Part shown: piece by piece, positions 9,214 through 18,320 of the stretch
Layout of the letters: each line of letters starts with the position of its first letter
Numbering within the stretch: position 1 is the stretch's first letter
NCBI GenBank assembly: GCA_963708165.1
Contig: OY970187.1
Span: 1,364,001 to 1,428,000, forward strand
Source: Rubricoccus sp963708165
GTDB taxonomy: Bacteria; Bacteroidota; Rhodothermia; Rhodothermales; Rubricoccaceae
Direction of reading: 5' to 3'
DNA: 64,000 nucleotides
Program-made: the position numbers and the translations under genes
The notes under the pieces: generated by a model
What the model was told of the DNA's origin: nothing
The model's input: the letters and a program-made list of their open reading frames with translations, nothing else
The model's database searches: none

Positions 9214-9596
9214 TAGGTGTCGGTCGGCGCGGCGAGCGGCGCGTCGACGAAGTGGACGATGCGCTGCAGGCGGCCGTCGCTCGCGGCATCGGCGATGAGG
9301 ACGCCGGTGGAGAGCACGCTGTCGCCATCGGCGAGGCGCCAGTGGAGGCGGCAGACGCCGTGGTGGGCGTCAAGGGCGCTCGTGGGCTGCATCTGGTGAC
9401 CGGAGCGCTCGCGGAAGTACGCGATGTGGGAGGCGACAGCCGCCCAGCCATTCAGCGGACGGTCGGCGTGCGGATCGAGCAGCACCACGTCGGCGGCGCA
9501 GCCCGCGAGCAGATGCGACGAACACTGGTCGGCGTCGGTCGCGTTCCAGGCGGCGAGGTACTGCTCCAGCGATTGGGAGGGACTGGACGTTTTCAT
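9213..9596 (-). CDS. SnoaL/NTF2-like protein embedded in the lysine operon
   Basis: 127 residues with the cone-shaped NTF2-like fold pattern: an N-terminal helix (LEQYLAAWNATDADQC), a DVVLLDPHADRPLNGWAAVASHIAYFRE segment and closing beta strands. The family includes small isomerases, hydrolases and non-catalytic proteins, so no reaction can be assigned. Its ATG overlaps the dapA stop by 4 nt, and dapD follows 40 bp later, so it is almost certainly co-expressed with lysine biosynthesis. I know of no standard step for it there. Confidence 0.75.
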   Translation of the reverse strand: MKTSSPSQSLEQYLAAWNATDADQCSSHLLAGCAADVVLLDPHADRPLNGWAAVASHIAYFRERSGHQMQPTSALDAHHGVCRLHWRLADGDSVLSTGVLIADAASDGRLQRIVHFVDAPLAAPTDT

Positions 9597-10537
9597 CGCG
9601 CGGAGGGTTGAGCGGCGCCAGAGGCCGGCGCCATGTGGGGGCGGTACGCGTCCAAGACGTGGCCTCTGGCGGACGCCGAGAGCGGCGCCAGAGGCAGACG
9701 GAGGGCGTTCTCCAAGATCCCCATTTCCGCGAGGACGGCCTTGACGGGGCCAGGGTTGGCCTCGTGGAAGCTCGCGCGCATGGCGTCGAGAAGCTGGAAG
9801 TGCAGGCCTCTGGCGGCGGCAACGTTGCCCGCGAGGCCGAGGCGGACCATCTCGCTCGTCGCGCCCGGAACGGCGTTGGCGATCACGCTCACGAGCCCGT
9901 CGGCGCCGAGCGCGAGCATGGGAACCGTGAGGTCGTCGTCGCCGGAGTAGACCGCCACGCCTTGGGGGCGGTGCGCGAGAATGTCCGCGACCTGGTTGAT
10001 GTCGCCAGAGGCCTCCTTGACGCCGACGACGCTGGGCACGGCCTCGGCGACCATGAGCGTCGTCTCGGCGGTGAGGTTGGAGCCCGTGCGGCCCGGCACG
10101 TTGTAGAGAATGATGGGGCAGTCGGTCGCGTCTGCGATCGCGCTTACATGGGCCTGCACGCCCGCGGGCGTCGGCTTGTTGTAATACGGGCCGACGACGA
10201 GCAGGCCGCTGGCGCCAGCGTCGGCTGCCTCTCGCGAAAAGGTGACCGACTGCGCTGTGTTGTTGGTGCCCGTCCCGATGACGACCGGGACGCGCCCGGC
10301 GGTGTGCTCCAGCGCGAGCGCGACCAGCCTCTGGCGCTCGGCGTGGCTCACGGTCGGGTTTTCGCCGGTCGTTCCCAGCACGACGAGGCCCTCGACGCCT
10401 GCATAGCCGCCGCTACCCTCCAGAGTAAAGTCGATCAAGCGGCGCAGCGCGGCCTCGTCGATCTCGCCAGAGGCGGTAAACGGCGTGACGAGTGCGGGCG
10501 CGGTGCCGCGGAAAAGCATCTGACGAGCGGGTCCCAT
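9593..10537 (-). CDS. dapA: 4-hydroxy-tetrahydrodipicolinate synthase
   Basis: About 314 residues of TIM barrel. Visible landmarks are the GTTGEN motif (residues about 55-60), the pyruvate Schiff-base lysine Lys174 in VVGVKEASGD, Tyr145 in IILYNVPGRTG and GDDDLTVPM. It condenses aspartate semialdehyde with pyruvate, the entry to lysine and diaminopimelate synthesis. The start could also be the Met six codons in (10519), where similarity to LFRGTAPALVTPF begins; either is possible. It is separated from dapB by a palindrome at 10589 and overlaps the NTF2-like gene. Confidence 0.95.
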   Translation of the reverse strand: MGPARQMLFRGTAPALVTPFTASGEIDEAALRRLIDFTLEGSGGYAGVEGLVVLGTTGENPTVSHAERQRLVALALEHTAGRVPVVIGTGTNNTAQSVTFSREAADAGASGLLVVGPYYNKPTPAGVQAHVSAIADATDCPIILYNVPGRTGSNLTAETTLMVAEAVPSVVGVKEASGDINQVADILAHRPQGVAVYSGDDDLTVPMLALGADGLVSVIANAVPGATSEMVRLGLAGNVAAARGLHFQLLDAMRASFHEANPGPVKAVLAEMGILENALRLPLAPLSASARGHVLDAYRPHMAPASGAAQPSAR

Positions 10538-10588
10538 GGGTCGGAAAGAGGTGCGGGGCAAGATCGCCACGGACGTGCTGGGTGCGCG

Positions 10589-10605
10589 GCCTCTGGCGCC
10601 AGAGG
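10589..10605. repeat. Palindrome between dapB and dapA
   Basis: GCCTCTGGCGCCAGAGG, one base short of the full 18-mer, 5 bp downstream of the dapB stop. Confidence 0.88.
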
Positions 10606-10609
10606 TTTC

Positions 10610-11356
10610 TCAGGCGCCCGGCACCCAGTCGTCCAGCATGTCCTCCAGCGTGAAGAGGCCGGACTTGCCGCGCACCCACTCCGCCGCCCGCACCGCACCG
10701 ACCGCGAAGGCGCGGCGGTCCTTGGCGCGGTGCGTGACGGTGATCTGGTCGACCGCGCTGTCGAAGCCCGCCGTGTGCTCGCCAAAGATGTGGCCCACGC
10801 GCGTGCTGCTCACGTGCAGAGCCTCTGTCGAGATGGCGCCGTGCTGCGCCTCGGGCTCGATGTGGGTTTTGCGCGCCAGCCCCGCCAGAAGCGTGTTCGC
10901 GAGGTGGAGCGCGGTCCCGCTCGGGCTGTCCACTTTGCCTGTGTGGTGGAGTTCGTGAACCCAGGCGTCGTAGTCGTCCAGGTCGTCCAAAAGCGGCAGC
11001 ATCGCCTGCAAGGCGCGGGTCACCAGCGCGACGCCGAGCGAGAAGTTGGGCGCGTAGAGCACGCCGTTCTGGCCCTCCTCCACCCACTCCGCCACCTTGG
11101 GCAGGTCGTCGTACCAGCCCGTGGTGCCCACGACGGCGTCGGCGCCCCAGAAGGCGTACTGGTGGAGATGGTCGAGCGCGAGATCTGGCGCGGTAAAATC
11201 GATGCAGACCTCGGCGCCGTGGAGCGTCTCGGGGTCGCGGGAGTCCAGCAGCGGGCGGGCGTCGTCGAAGCGCGAGACGATCTCGTGTCCGCGCTCCTGC
11301 GCGACGGCCTCGACGGCCTGTCCCATCCGTCCGGTGCCGACAAGGGCGAGTTTCAT
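10610..11356 (-). CDS. dapB: 4-hydroxy-tetrahydrodipicolinate reductase
   Basis: 248 residues. The N-terminal NAD(P)-binding loop is VGTGRMGQAV (residues 6-15). The C-terminal catalytic segment ELHHTGKVDSPSGTA places the catalytic His pair at 137-138 and Lys at 141. It reduces dihydrodipicolinate using NAD(P)H in the lysine pathway. It is downstream of thrA, with a palindrome between (11375-11392), and upstream of dapA. The order thrA-dapB-dapA matches a single minus-strand transcription unit from aspartate kinase to diaminopimelate. Confidence 0.95.
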   Translation of the reverse strand: MKLALVGTGRMGQAVEAVAQERGHEIVSRFDDARPLLDSRDPETLHGAEVCIDFTAPDLALDHLHQYAFWGADAVVGTTGWYDDLPKVAEWVEEGQNGVLYAPNFSLGVALVTRALQAMLPLLDDLDDYDAWVHELHHTGKVDSPSGTALHLANTLLAGLARKTHIEPEAQHGAISTEALHVSSTRVGHIFGEHTAGFDSAVDQITVTHRAKDRRAFAVGAVRAAEWVRGKSGLFTLEDMLDDWVPGA

Positions 11357-11374
11357 AGGGGTCCTGTGGTGTGA

Positions 11375-11392
11375 GCCTCTGGCGCCAGAGGC
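11375..11392. repeat. 18-bp palindrome between thrA and dapB
   Basis: Perfect copy; its last C is the first base of the minus-strand thrA stop (CTA on the plus strand). Confidence 0.9.
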
Positions 11393-13864
11393 TAGCGCAT
11401 GAGCTCGGCTGCGCGCACGATGTCAGCAAGAAGGACCGCGGCCGTCACGTCGGCGCTCGCGCCGGGGCCGCGGAGCACGAGCGGCGTGTCGCCGTAGCGC
11501 TCGGTCTGGAACGAGACCAGAATCTCGGAGCCGCTGAGCGTCGCCAGAGGCTCATCCGGCGCGACGGGCTCGACGCGGGACGTGATGGTGCCCGAAGCAT
11601 CGAGCCGGGCGACCACTTGCAAAGGCCAGCCGGAGGCCAGCCTCTGGCGCCATGCGGCATCGGCGTCTGGGAGGCGTTCCCAGAATTCCGCCAGAGGCAC
11701 GTCTTCGAGGCCGTCGGGCACGAGCGACTCCACGTCGGCATCGTCGGGGTTGGCGTCGAGGCCCATTTCTCGCGCGAGGAGCGCCAGCTTGCGAGCCACG
11801 TCACGGCCCGAGAGGTCGTCGCGCGGGTCGGGCTCGGTGAGATCGGCCTGCTGCGCCCAGCGGACGGCTTCGGAAAAGGCCGTGCCTTTGCGCATCGCGC
11901 TCATCACGAACGTGAGCGTGCCGCTCAGCGCGCCTTCGATCTCGCGGACGGTGTCGCCGGTGCGCACCAGATCGCGCAGCCGCGCGACCACGCCCAGGCC
12001 TGCGCCGACGGCGGTTTCGTACAGGTACGGCGCCTCGCCCTCGCGCGAGGCTGCCTGCGCCGCGCGCCAGAGGCCCAGCGGTACGGCGGTCGCGGCTTTG
12101 TTGGGCGTGACGACCGCGATGCCCGCGCGCAAGAGGTCGGCGTGGATCGCGGCGACCGCCTGAGACGGCGTCGCATCGACGACGACGAGCCGCTCGACGC
12201 GCGCGGCGGTGAGTTGCGCGACGGCCTCGCCCAGGCTGGCCTCTGGCGCGTAGTCCAGCAGCGCCGCACCTGTGCGGGGGTTCATGCCGCCCGCGTCGAA
12301 GGCGAAGCGGCGCGAGTCCGCCAGGCCGACTACTTGCAGGTTGAGGCCGCTGGCGAGAAGCGCCTCGCGCTGATCTGCCAGGAGCTTGAGCAGCTTGCGG
12401 CCCAGCGTGCCCGCGCCGATCACGGCCACGTGCGCACGGGTGCGCTTGAGCGCGAACGCCTCGTGGAGCGCCGTGAGCGCCGTTACCGCGTCCTCGTCGG
12501 CGACAGCGCAGGAGATGGTGTGAGCGCTCGCGCCCTGCGCGATGGCGCGCACGTCGACGTGCGCACGGCCCAGCGTGGCGAAGAGCTTGCCCGCCAGCCC
12601 CGGTGCGCCGTCCAGGTGCGCGCCGACCGCCGCCACGACCGCCACGCCGTGGTCCACCTCCACCCCGACCACGTCGCCCCGCTCCCGTTCGCGGTCGAGC
12701 CTCTGGCGCAAGAGGCTCGCCGTGGCCTCGGCGTCAGCGTCGCGCACGGCAAAGCACAGGCTGCCTTCGGCCGACGCCTGCGCGATGAGCAGGACGGGAA
12801 TCTCGGCCTCCGCCAGAGGCCCGAACACGCGCGCGGTGAGATCCGAGACTTCTAGCGACGCGGAGCCCACGACGCGCACGAGCGCCGCGCCGCGCACGGC
12901 TGTCACGGCGCGAATGCTGCCCGGACCTATGTCGTCGTCTGGCCCGACCGTCGTCCCGGCGTCCTCTGGCGCCATCGTGTTGGCGATGCGCAGCGGGATC
13001 CCAGCGTTCGCCAGAGGCCGCATGGTGCGCGGGTGGAGCACTTTGGCGCCGAAGTGCGCGAGCTCGGCTGCGGCGCCGTAGCTCAGGCGCGGAAGGGTGA
13101 ACGCATCGGGCACGATGCGCGGGTCGGCCGAAAGCACGCCGCTCACATCGGTCCAGATGACGACCTCGCGGGCGTCCAAGGCGCCGCCCAGGATCGTCGC
13201 GGTGTAGTCCGAGCCGGAGCGCCCGAGCGTGGTCCGCACGCCGTCCTCGGTGCTGCCCACGAAGCCGGTCACGACCGCGATGGTAGCGGGCGGGACCACT
13301 TCGAAGGCCTCGCGCACGAGCTCGCGCGTGGCGGCCATGTCGACCGTCGCCTCGTCGAAGCGGTCGTCGGTGCGGATGAACGAGCTGGCATCGAGGTCGA
13401 GGGCATCTGCGCCTGACGCTCGAAAGGCCGCGGCCACGAGCGGCGCGCTCGCTCGCTCGCCCGCGGTCACAATCGCGGCCCGCACGCGCGGCGTGCACTC
13501 GCGCAACAGCGAGATGCCATCCAGCAGTTCACCGACCTGATTCCAGATCGCGCCGAGTTGCTCCGCCAGAGGCTCGCGCTCGGGTGCGGGCGCGAGGAGT
13601 AGCGCGTCGGTGTGCCTCTGGCGTATCGAATCCAGGCGGTCGCAGTGCTCGCCGGTGCGGGTCGACGGCGTGCTGGATGGCGTCCAGCAGCGCATCGGTG
13701 ACGCCGCCAAAGGCGCTCACCACGACCACGCGCCGCACCGCGCCAGAGGCGAGACCGCCCGCCGCGTTCTCGTGAGCGAGCGACAGCGCCACAGCCTGGC
13801 GCACGCGCTCCGGCGTGCCGACGGACGTGCCGCCGAACTTGGCGACGGTAAAAGGAAGGGGCAT
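11392..13864 (-). CDS. thrA: Bifunctional aspartate kinase/homoserine dehydrogenase, frameshifted near 13655
   Basis: The start ATG at 13864 gives MPLPFTVAKFGGTSVG, with the aspartokinase motif KFGGTSVG at residues 9-16. The frame shifts near codon 70, between DAIQHAVDPHR and TGEHCDRL; the rest is continuous to a total of about 823 residues, like E. coli ThrA (820). Kinase features include RTTLGRSGSDYTA, and regulatory ACT-like segments follow. The homoserine dehydrogenase domain has VIGAGTLGRKLLKLL (Rossmann loop), EGALSGTLTFVMS and the substrate/catalytic stretch EPDPRDDLSGRDVARKLALL. It makes aspartyl phosphate and homoserine, feeding lysine, threonine and methionine. It is the first gene of the dap block. 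Confidence 0.93.
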
Positions 13865-13910
13865 AGAGAGCGGCGGAATGAAGAGACGTGGCCTCTGGCG
13901 AAGCACCGCG

Positions 13911-13918
13911 CGAATCTA
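13911..13918 (-). promoter_or_regulatory. Putative -7 box upstream of thrA
   Basis: TAGATTCG on the minus strand, 46 nt before the thrA ATG, resembles other TAGnTTnG boxes here. A -33 partner is not clear. Confidence 0.3.
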
Positions 13919-13994
13919 CCGGCGTGGGAGGCACGTTTGAGCGAGCCTGCGTCTCTCTATCCCGTATCCCCTATCCCTCTTCGCCCGATGTCCA

Positions 13995-14026
13995 TTGACG
14001 GGCATCGCGCCAGAGGCCTACCTTTG
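13995..14026 (+). promoter_or_regulatory. Promoter of tRNA-Ala
   Basis: TTGACG (13995-14000), an 18-bp spacer and TACCTTTG (14019-14026), which matches the Bacteroidota -7 consensus TAnnTTTG exactly. The tRNA starts 9 nt later. The spacer contains the motif half-site GCCAGAGGCC directly against the -7 box, as in two other promoters in this window. Confidence 0.7.
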
Positions 14027-14035
14027 CGTTCTGCC

Positions 14036-14108
14036 GGGGCATTAGCTCAGCTGGTAGAGCGCCTCGCTGGCAGCGAGGAGGTCAGCGGTTCGACTCCGCT
14101 ATGCTCCA
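14036..14108 (+). tRNA. tRNA-Ala (anticodon GGC)
   Basis: The acceptor stem GGGGCAT pairs with ATGCTCC (one G-U). The D arm TAGCTCAGCTGGTAGAGC, the anticodon stem-loop CCTCG-CTGGCAG-CGAGG with anticodon GGC, and the T arm around GGTTCGACTCC are all present. Discriminator A is at 14108; the CCA end is not encoded. It is followed at once by a terminator. Confidence 0.97.
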
Positions 14109-14114
14109 CCCCGG

Positions 14115-14151
14115 ACGGCCGTTTCGCATCTCGCGAGGCGGCCGTTTTTTT
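14115..14151 (+). terminator. Intrinsic terminator after tRNA-Ala
   Basis: Stem ACGGCCG/CGGCCGT (14115-14121 with 14139-14145) followed by a run of seven or so T. This is a conventional rho-independent terminator, unlike the T-free palindromes elsewhere. Confidence 0.88.
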
Positions 14152-14210
14152 GTGCCCGCGCCAGAGGCACCCCGTCGCGCCAGAAGCCTCTGGCGGACCG
14201 CCACCCGCCC

Positions 14211-15512
14211 ATGCGCCTGAGCTCCACCGACCGCGAGATCGCCGCGCTCGCCCTCCCGGCGCTGGGCGCGCTCGCTGCCGACCCGCTCGTGTCGCTGGTC
14301 GACACCGCGTTCGTAGGGCAGACCGGCGCGGTGCCTCTGGCGGCGCTGGGCGTGTGCACCGCCGTCTTCGGGTTTGCGTTTCTGGCCTTCAACTTCTTGG
14401 CCTACGGGACCACGCCGCTCGTCGCGGGTGCCCGCGCCAGAGGCGAGCACGAGGAAGCCGGGCGGTTGGTGTGGCACGCGCTCGCGCTCGCTCTGGGCGC
14501 CGGGATCCTCGCGATGGCGGCGCTGGAAATCTTCGCTGTGCCCGTTCTGCGCCTTATGGGAGCCTCTGGCGCGATGCTGGACGAGGCGCTGGTGTACCTC
14601 AGAATCCGAGCGCTGGCAGCGCCCGCCGTGCTCGTCATCATGGTGGGCCACGGCGCGTTCCGAGGCGCGCAGAACACGCGCACGCCGCTGTGGGTGACGC
14701 TGGGCCTCAACCTCGTCAACCTGATTCTGGACCCGCTGCTGATCTTCGGCCTGGGCTGGGGACTGGCCGGTGCGGCCTGGGCCACGGTCATCGCGCAGGC
14801 CTCTGGCGCCGCGCTGTTCGTGTGGCTGCTGCTGCGCGGCACAGCGGGGTCGCCGCCGGTCCGGCGCCAGAGGCTGGACTGGGCCGTGCTGCGCCCGCTC
14901 GTGCGGATCGGTGGTGATCTGGCGCTGCGGGTCGCACTGCTCGTCGGCACGCTGACGTTTGCGACGGCCATTGCGGCGCGGCTGGGCACGCGGGCAGTGG
15001 CGGCGCATCAGGTGGCGCGCGAGCTGTGGCTGTTTCTTGCGCTCGTGGTGGATGCGCTGGCAGTCGCGGGGCAGGCGCTGGTGGCGCGGTACCGCGGCGC
15101 GGGCGATACCGCGAAGGCGCGCGAGGTCTCGGACCGGCTTCTGGCGTTCGGTCTGGCCACAGGCTGCGGGCTCGGCATCGCGTTCTGGCTCGCGGGGCCG
15201 TGGCTCATCGGCCTGTTCACGAACGATCCGGCCGTGGGAGCGGGCGTGGCGATGCTGCTTCCATTCGTGGCCGCGATGCAGCCGCTCAACGCGCTCGTGT
15301 TTGTGTGGGACGGCGTGTTCATGGGCGCCGAGCGGTTCCGTTTCCTCGCCCTCGCGATGGGTGCGTCCGCACTCGTCGGCTGCGCCGTCATCGCGGCCGT
15401 GCTGCCGCTGGGGCTCGGGCTGGCGGGCATCTGGTGGGGCATCACGGCGTTTATGGCCGCGCGGCTCGCCACGCTCGCGCTGGGCTACCGGCGCCTCTGG
15501 CGCGCGGCGTAA
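14211..15512 (+). CDS. MATE-family efflux transporter (DinF-like)
   Basis: 433 residues with about 12 membrane helices in two halves. The segments ALPALGALAADPLVSLVDTAFVGQTGAVPLAALGVC and FRGAQNTRTPLWVTLGLNLVNLILDPLLIFGLGWGLAGAAWATVIAQ are typical of the MATE family, closest in style to the DinF branch. It would export drugs or organic cations across the inner membrane using an ion gradient. The gene is intact and stands alone between the tRNA terminator and a long non-coding stretch. Confidence 0.9.
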   Translation: MRLSSTDREIAALALPALGALAADPLVSLVDTAFVGQTGAVPLAALGVCTAVFGFAFLAFNFLAYGTTPLVAGARARGEHEEAGRLVWHALALALGAGILAMAALEIFAVPVLRLMGASGAMLDEALVYLRIRALAAPAVLVIMVGHGAFRGAQNTRTPLWVTLGLNLVNLILDPLLIFGLGWGLAGAAWATVIAQASGAALFVWLLLRGTAGSPPVRRQRLDWAVLRPLVRIGGDLALRVALLVGTLTFATAIAARLGTRAVAAHQVARELWLFLALVVDALAVAGQALVARYRGAGDTAKAREVSDRLLAFGLATGCGLGIAFWLAGPWLIGLFTNDPAVGAGVAMLLPFVAAMQPLNALVFVWDGVFMGAERFRFLALAMGASALVGCAVIAAVLPLGLGLAGIWWGITAFMAARLATLALGYRRLWRAA

Positions 15513-15980
15513 CGCCAGAGGACTGCCGCCAGAGGACTCGGGCAGGATTCAGCCTCTGGCGGAGTGCGGCCTCTGGCGCGGCTCGGAGGCGCGGCGTGGC
15601 ACCCCCATGGGGATGCTCGGGTGTACAGCGCTGGGCGCGGCCTCTGGTGTGATGTAGACATTCAGTCTTGAGCGAGGCATCGGCGCTCGCATCCTCTGTC
15701 TCCCTAGAAGAGGGACAGCTCAGACCACGATTGCAGGCGAGTCTGCGCTGGTTCGATCCCTCGCCAGAGGCTAGATGTCAACTGTTCTCGCTTCAGGGCG
15801 ACAGCTTCGCGACCGAAGGGCGAGAGAGGCAGGGGGTTCTCGCAGAATGCCTCGACGTCCCAAGCCTCTGGCGCCAGAGGCGCACAGGGAAACCCTTAAA
15901 TGACGAGCCGTTGCCCGCGCGAGAAACAGCGCGGGCCTCTGGCGGGTGGAAGGCGCTCTCTTCACCAACGCATTTCTACC
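15513..15980. other. Non-coding stretch after the MATE gene
   Basis: 468 bp without a convincing gene. It is crowded with motif half-sites (near 15513-15600, 15640 and 15765), one full palindrome (15864-15881) and a hairpin GGCGAG...CTCGCC (15736-15765) whose loop holds GGTTCGATCC, a T-arm-like string. No complete tRNA can be folded. The last 60 bp before 15981 must hold the promoter of the two small genes, but no box stands out. Confidence 0.6.
15864..15881. repeat. 18-bp palindrome in the intergenic stretch
   Basis: Perfect copy 100 bp upstream of the small gene at 15981. Confidence 0.9.
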
Positions 15981-16229
15981 ATGGCAGACGCCACCGACAA
16001 AGTCGACACCCCCATTGGCCACACCGAGACCTGGCCCGAGCTGGCCGTCGGCCTCTGGGACAAGCTCACCGGCCGTGGCGCCGTGATCGAGTACACCTTC
16101 AAGGAAATGAACGTGTCCGTGCCCAGTGGTGCCGGCAAAAACGCCTCGCACGCCAACTGGAAGCTGGACGGCACGCTCATCATTCGCACCCGCGACGAGC
16201 AGCATGGCGGCGCGCTCAACAAGAACTAG
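15981..16229 (+). CDS. Small soluble protein of unknown function
   Basis: 82 residues, MADATDKVDTPIGHTETWPELAV and so on, ending in RTRDEQHGGALNKN. There is no signal peptide or membrane segment. It contains VGLWDKLTGRGAVIEYTFKEMNVSVPSG, which resembles a beta-rich fold. I do not recognise a family. The TAG stop shares its G with the GTG start of the next gene (TAGTG), so the two are very likely translated as a coupled pair. Confidence 0.65.
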   Translation: MADATDKVDTPIGHTETWPELAVGLWDKLTGRGAVIEYTFKEMNVSVPSGAGKNASHANWKLDGTLIIRTRDEQHGGALNKN

Positions 16230-16612
16230 TGCGGCGCCCGCTTCACATCGAAGCTGACCTGGACATGAGCGTCGACGGGCATCCCGTCACGGTCAGAGGC
16301 CAGGGAAAACGCGTTGTGATCGACGTCGATCAGCACTCGACGGCGTGGCGCGTGATGCGCGCCAACCGTCCGGGCGCCAACGTCGTCCGCACGCTCGCAG
16401 GCCTCTTGCGCGACAGCGACGTGGACGTCGAAGTCCACGTCGACGGCCGCGCAGTGGGACGAATCGGCCCCTCGGCCGAGCCCGGCGTTCTCGCGCGCAC
16501 GTTCGGCGTGCCCGTTCAGGTGACGCCGCCCCCCGTGCCGCCCAAGGTTCTCTACGGCGCCGCGGCACTCGCAGCCTTGGGCGCACTCGCGCTCGTTCTG
16601 CGTCGCCGCTAA
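16229..16612 (+). CDS. Small C-terminally membrane-anchored protein of unknown function
   Basis: 127 residues from GTG at 16229 (RRPLHIEADLDMSVDGHPVTVRGQGKRVVIDV). The soluble part has alternating beta strands. The C-terminus has a proline-rich linker (VQVTPPPVPPKV) and one membrane helix (LYGAAALAALGALALVLRRR) ending in three arginines, a tail-anchor shape. The start overlaps the upstream stop by one base. No family is recognised. A lipid- or ligand-binding pair with its neighbour is possible but unsupported. Confidence 0.65.
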   Translation: MRRPLHIEADLDMSVDGHPVTVRGQGKRVVIDVDQHSTAWRVMRANRPGANVVRTLAGLLRDSDVDVEVHVDGRAVGRIGPSAEPGVLARTFGVPVQVTPPPVPPKVLYGAAALAALGALALVLRRR

Positions 16613-16631
16613 GCGGCACCGCTGAGTTTCA

Positions 16632-16655
16632 GCCTCTGGCGACCGCGCCAGAGGC
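16632..16655. terminator. Motif-derived terminator hairpin
   Basis: GCCTCTGGCG, loop ACCG, CGCCAGAGGC: a 10-bp perfect stem with a tetraloop, followed by the T-rich TCTTCTGTTT. Here the two half-sites make a conventional intrinsic terminator after the small gene pair. Confidence 0.7.
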
Positions 16656-16715
16656 TCTTCTGTTTATCGCCAGGGGCCTCCGCGTGGGGCCTCTGGTGTG
16701 TCTACCCCTCTCGTT

Positions 16716-18270
16716 ATGCCGGATTCCCGCCCGACCGTCGCCATCGCGGGGGCCACAGGCTTTGTCGGCGCGGCCCTACGCGACGAGCTCGCCGAGGAGT
16801 ACCGCGTGATCGGCCTGACGCGCTCGCCCAACAAAGCGGCGCAGGCCTCGCCGGACGATCCGGTCGAGTGGCGGCACTGCGACCTGTACTCGCTGCTTGC
16901 AGTTGGAGCAAGCGCTGGAAGGCGTGGACATCGCGATCTACCTCGTCCACTCCATGCTGCCGTCCTCGCGGCTCACGCAGGGCACGTTTGTGGACTTGGA
17001 CCTGATCCTCGCCGACAACTTCGCGCGGGCTGCGCAGACGGCCGGGTTGCGGCAGATCGTCTACCTCAGCGGGCTGCTCCCGCACGACAAAAGCGACCTC
17101 TCGCGCCACCTGCAGAGCCGCTGGGAGGTGGAGCAGGCGCTGAGCGCCCACGCGACGCCCGTGACCACGCTCCGCGCCGGGCTCGTGGTGGGGCCGGGCG
17201 GGTCGTCGCTGGGCATCCTGGTCAATCTGGTGCGGCGCCTTCCCGCGATGGTCTTGCCTTCGTGGACCGATTCGGACACGCAGCCCATCGCGCTGCGCGA
17301 CGTGATCCGCGCGATCCAACTCGTCGTCGGTTCGCCAGAGGCGTACACCGGTCCGTACGACATCGGCGGCCCGGCGCCGATGACCTATCGCGAGATGATG
17401 CAGCGCTCCGCGGCGGAGATGGGCTTCGACCGCCCGATGGTGGGCGTGCCCGTCATCACGCCCAAGCTCTCCACGCTCTGGATCAGCCTGATCACCGGCA
17501 GCCCGCGAGCGCTCGTCGGGCCGCTCGTCGCCAGCCTCCGCCACGACATGGTGGTGACCGACAACCCGGTGCAGCAGGCCATCGCGCCAGAGGCCCTGTC
17601 GTTCGAGGAAGCCCTCGGCAGCGCGGTCGACGCCGACGGGCACTTGCTTCCCGACCCGCGCCACTCGCACCGCAAATCGGACGACCGCGCGATCAAGCGC
17701 GCGCAGCTCGTGCGCTCGGTCCAGCGCTTCGACCTCCCGCCCGGCCGCACCGCGGAGTGGGCGGGCATGGAATACATGCGCTGGCTGGACGGCTTTGCCG
17801 CGTCGATGATTCGCGTCGGCGTGAAGGCCTCTGGCGAAAAGCTGCACCGCGCCCGCGGCGACGACACCTTGGAGGCCGACGCGGCCCAGGGCGAGCTCAC
17901 GGCCAGCTTCCACGTCACGCCGCTGCCCAAACCGGTTCTGGAGCTGACCTACGCGCCCGACCGCAGCCAACCCGACCGCGCGCTCTTTTACGTCACCGGC
18001 GGCCTGCTCTACGACGCCAACGCAGGCTCGCGCGCGCGCCTGGAGTTCCGCTCCGTCTTGGACGGACGCTACCTCATCGCGGCCATCCACGACTTTGCAC
18101 CGCGGTTGCCGTGGGGTCTGTACCGGCTGACGCAGGCCGTGGCGCACCTGTTCGTGATGGGCCGCTTCGGCAAGCATCTTTCGCGCCTCAAAGAGCGCGC
18201 GGCGCCAGAGGCCGCTTCGGCTCAGGCCACCTCGTCGCCGACGGCGATCTCGCCAGAGGCCCCCGCCTAG
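16716..18270 (+). CDS. NAD(P)-binding SDR/NmrA-like protein, frameshifted at 16897
   Basis: The N-terminal Rossmann motif VAIAGATGFVGAALRDEL is followed by a frame change at CTGCTTGC, where one T less restores LYSLLQLEQALEGVDIAIYLVHSM. The next part follows atypical extended SDRs (VVYLSGLLP-like IVYLSGLL, PVTTLRAGLVVGPGGSSLGIL, PMTYREMMQR). The C-terminal 200 residues contain a polyketide-cyclase or DUF2867-like part (ELTYAPDRSQPDRALFYVTGGLLYD). With the shift repaired it is about 517 residues. The reaction is unknown. The same-strand mechanosensitive channel follows 50 bp later. Confidence 0.75.
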
Positions 18271-18320
18271 GCACAGCCTCTGGCGCGGGAGCGCGCGCGG
18301 GCGCATCTTGCGCGCACGCC

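Noticed and set aside
15736..15765. tRNA-like fragment with GGTTCGATCC in a loop
   Set aside because: Only a 6-bp hairpin forms; no anticodon arm or 7-bp acceptor can be drawn, so it is not called a tRNA. An attachment-site remnant is conceivable but nothing supports it.
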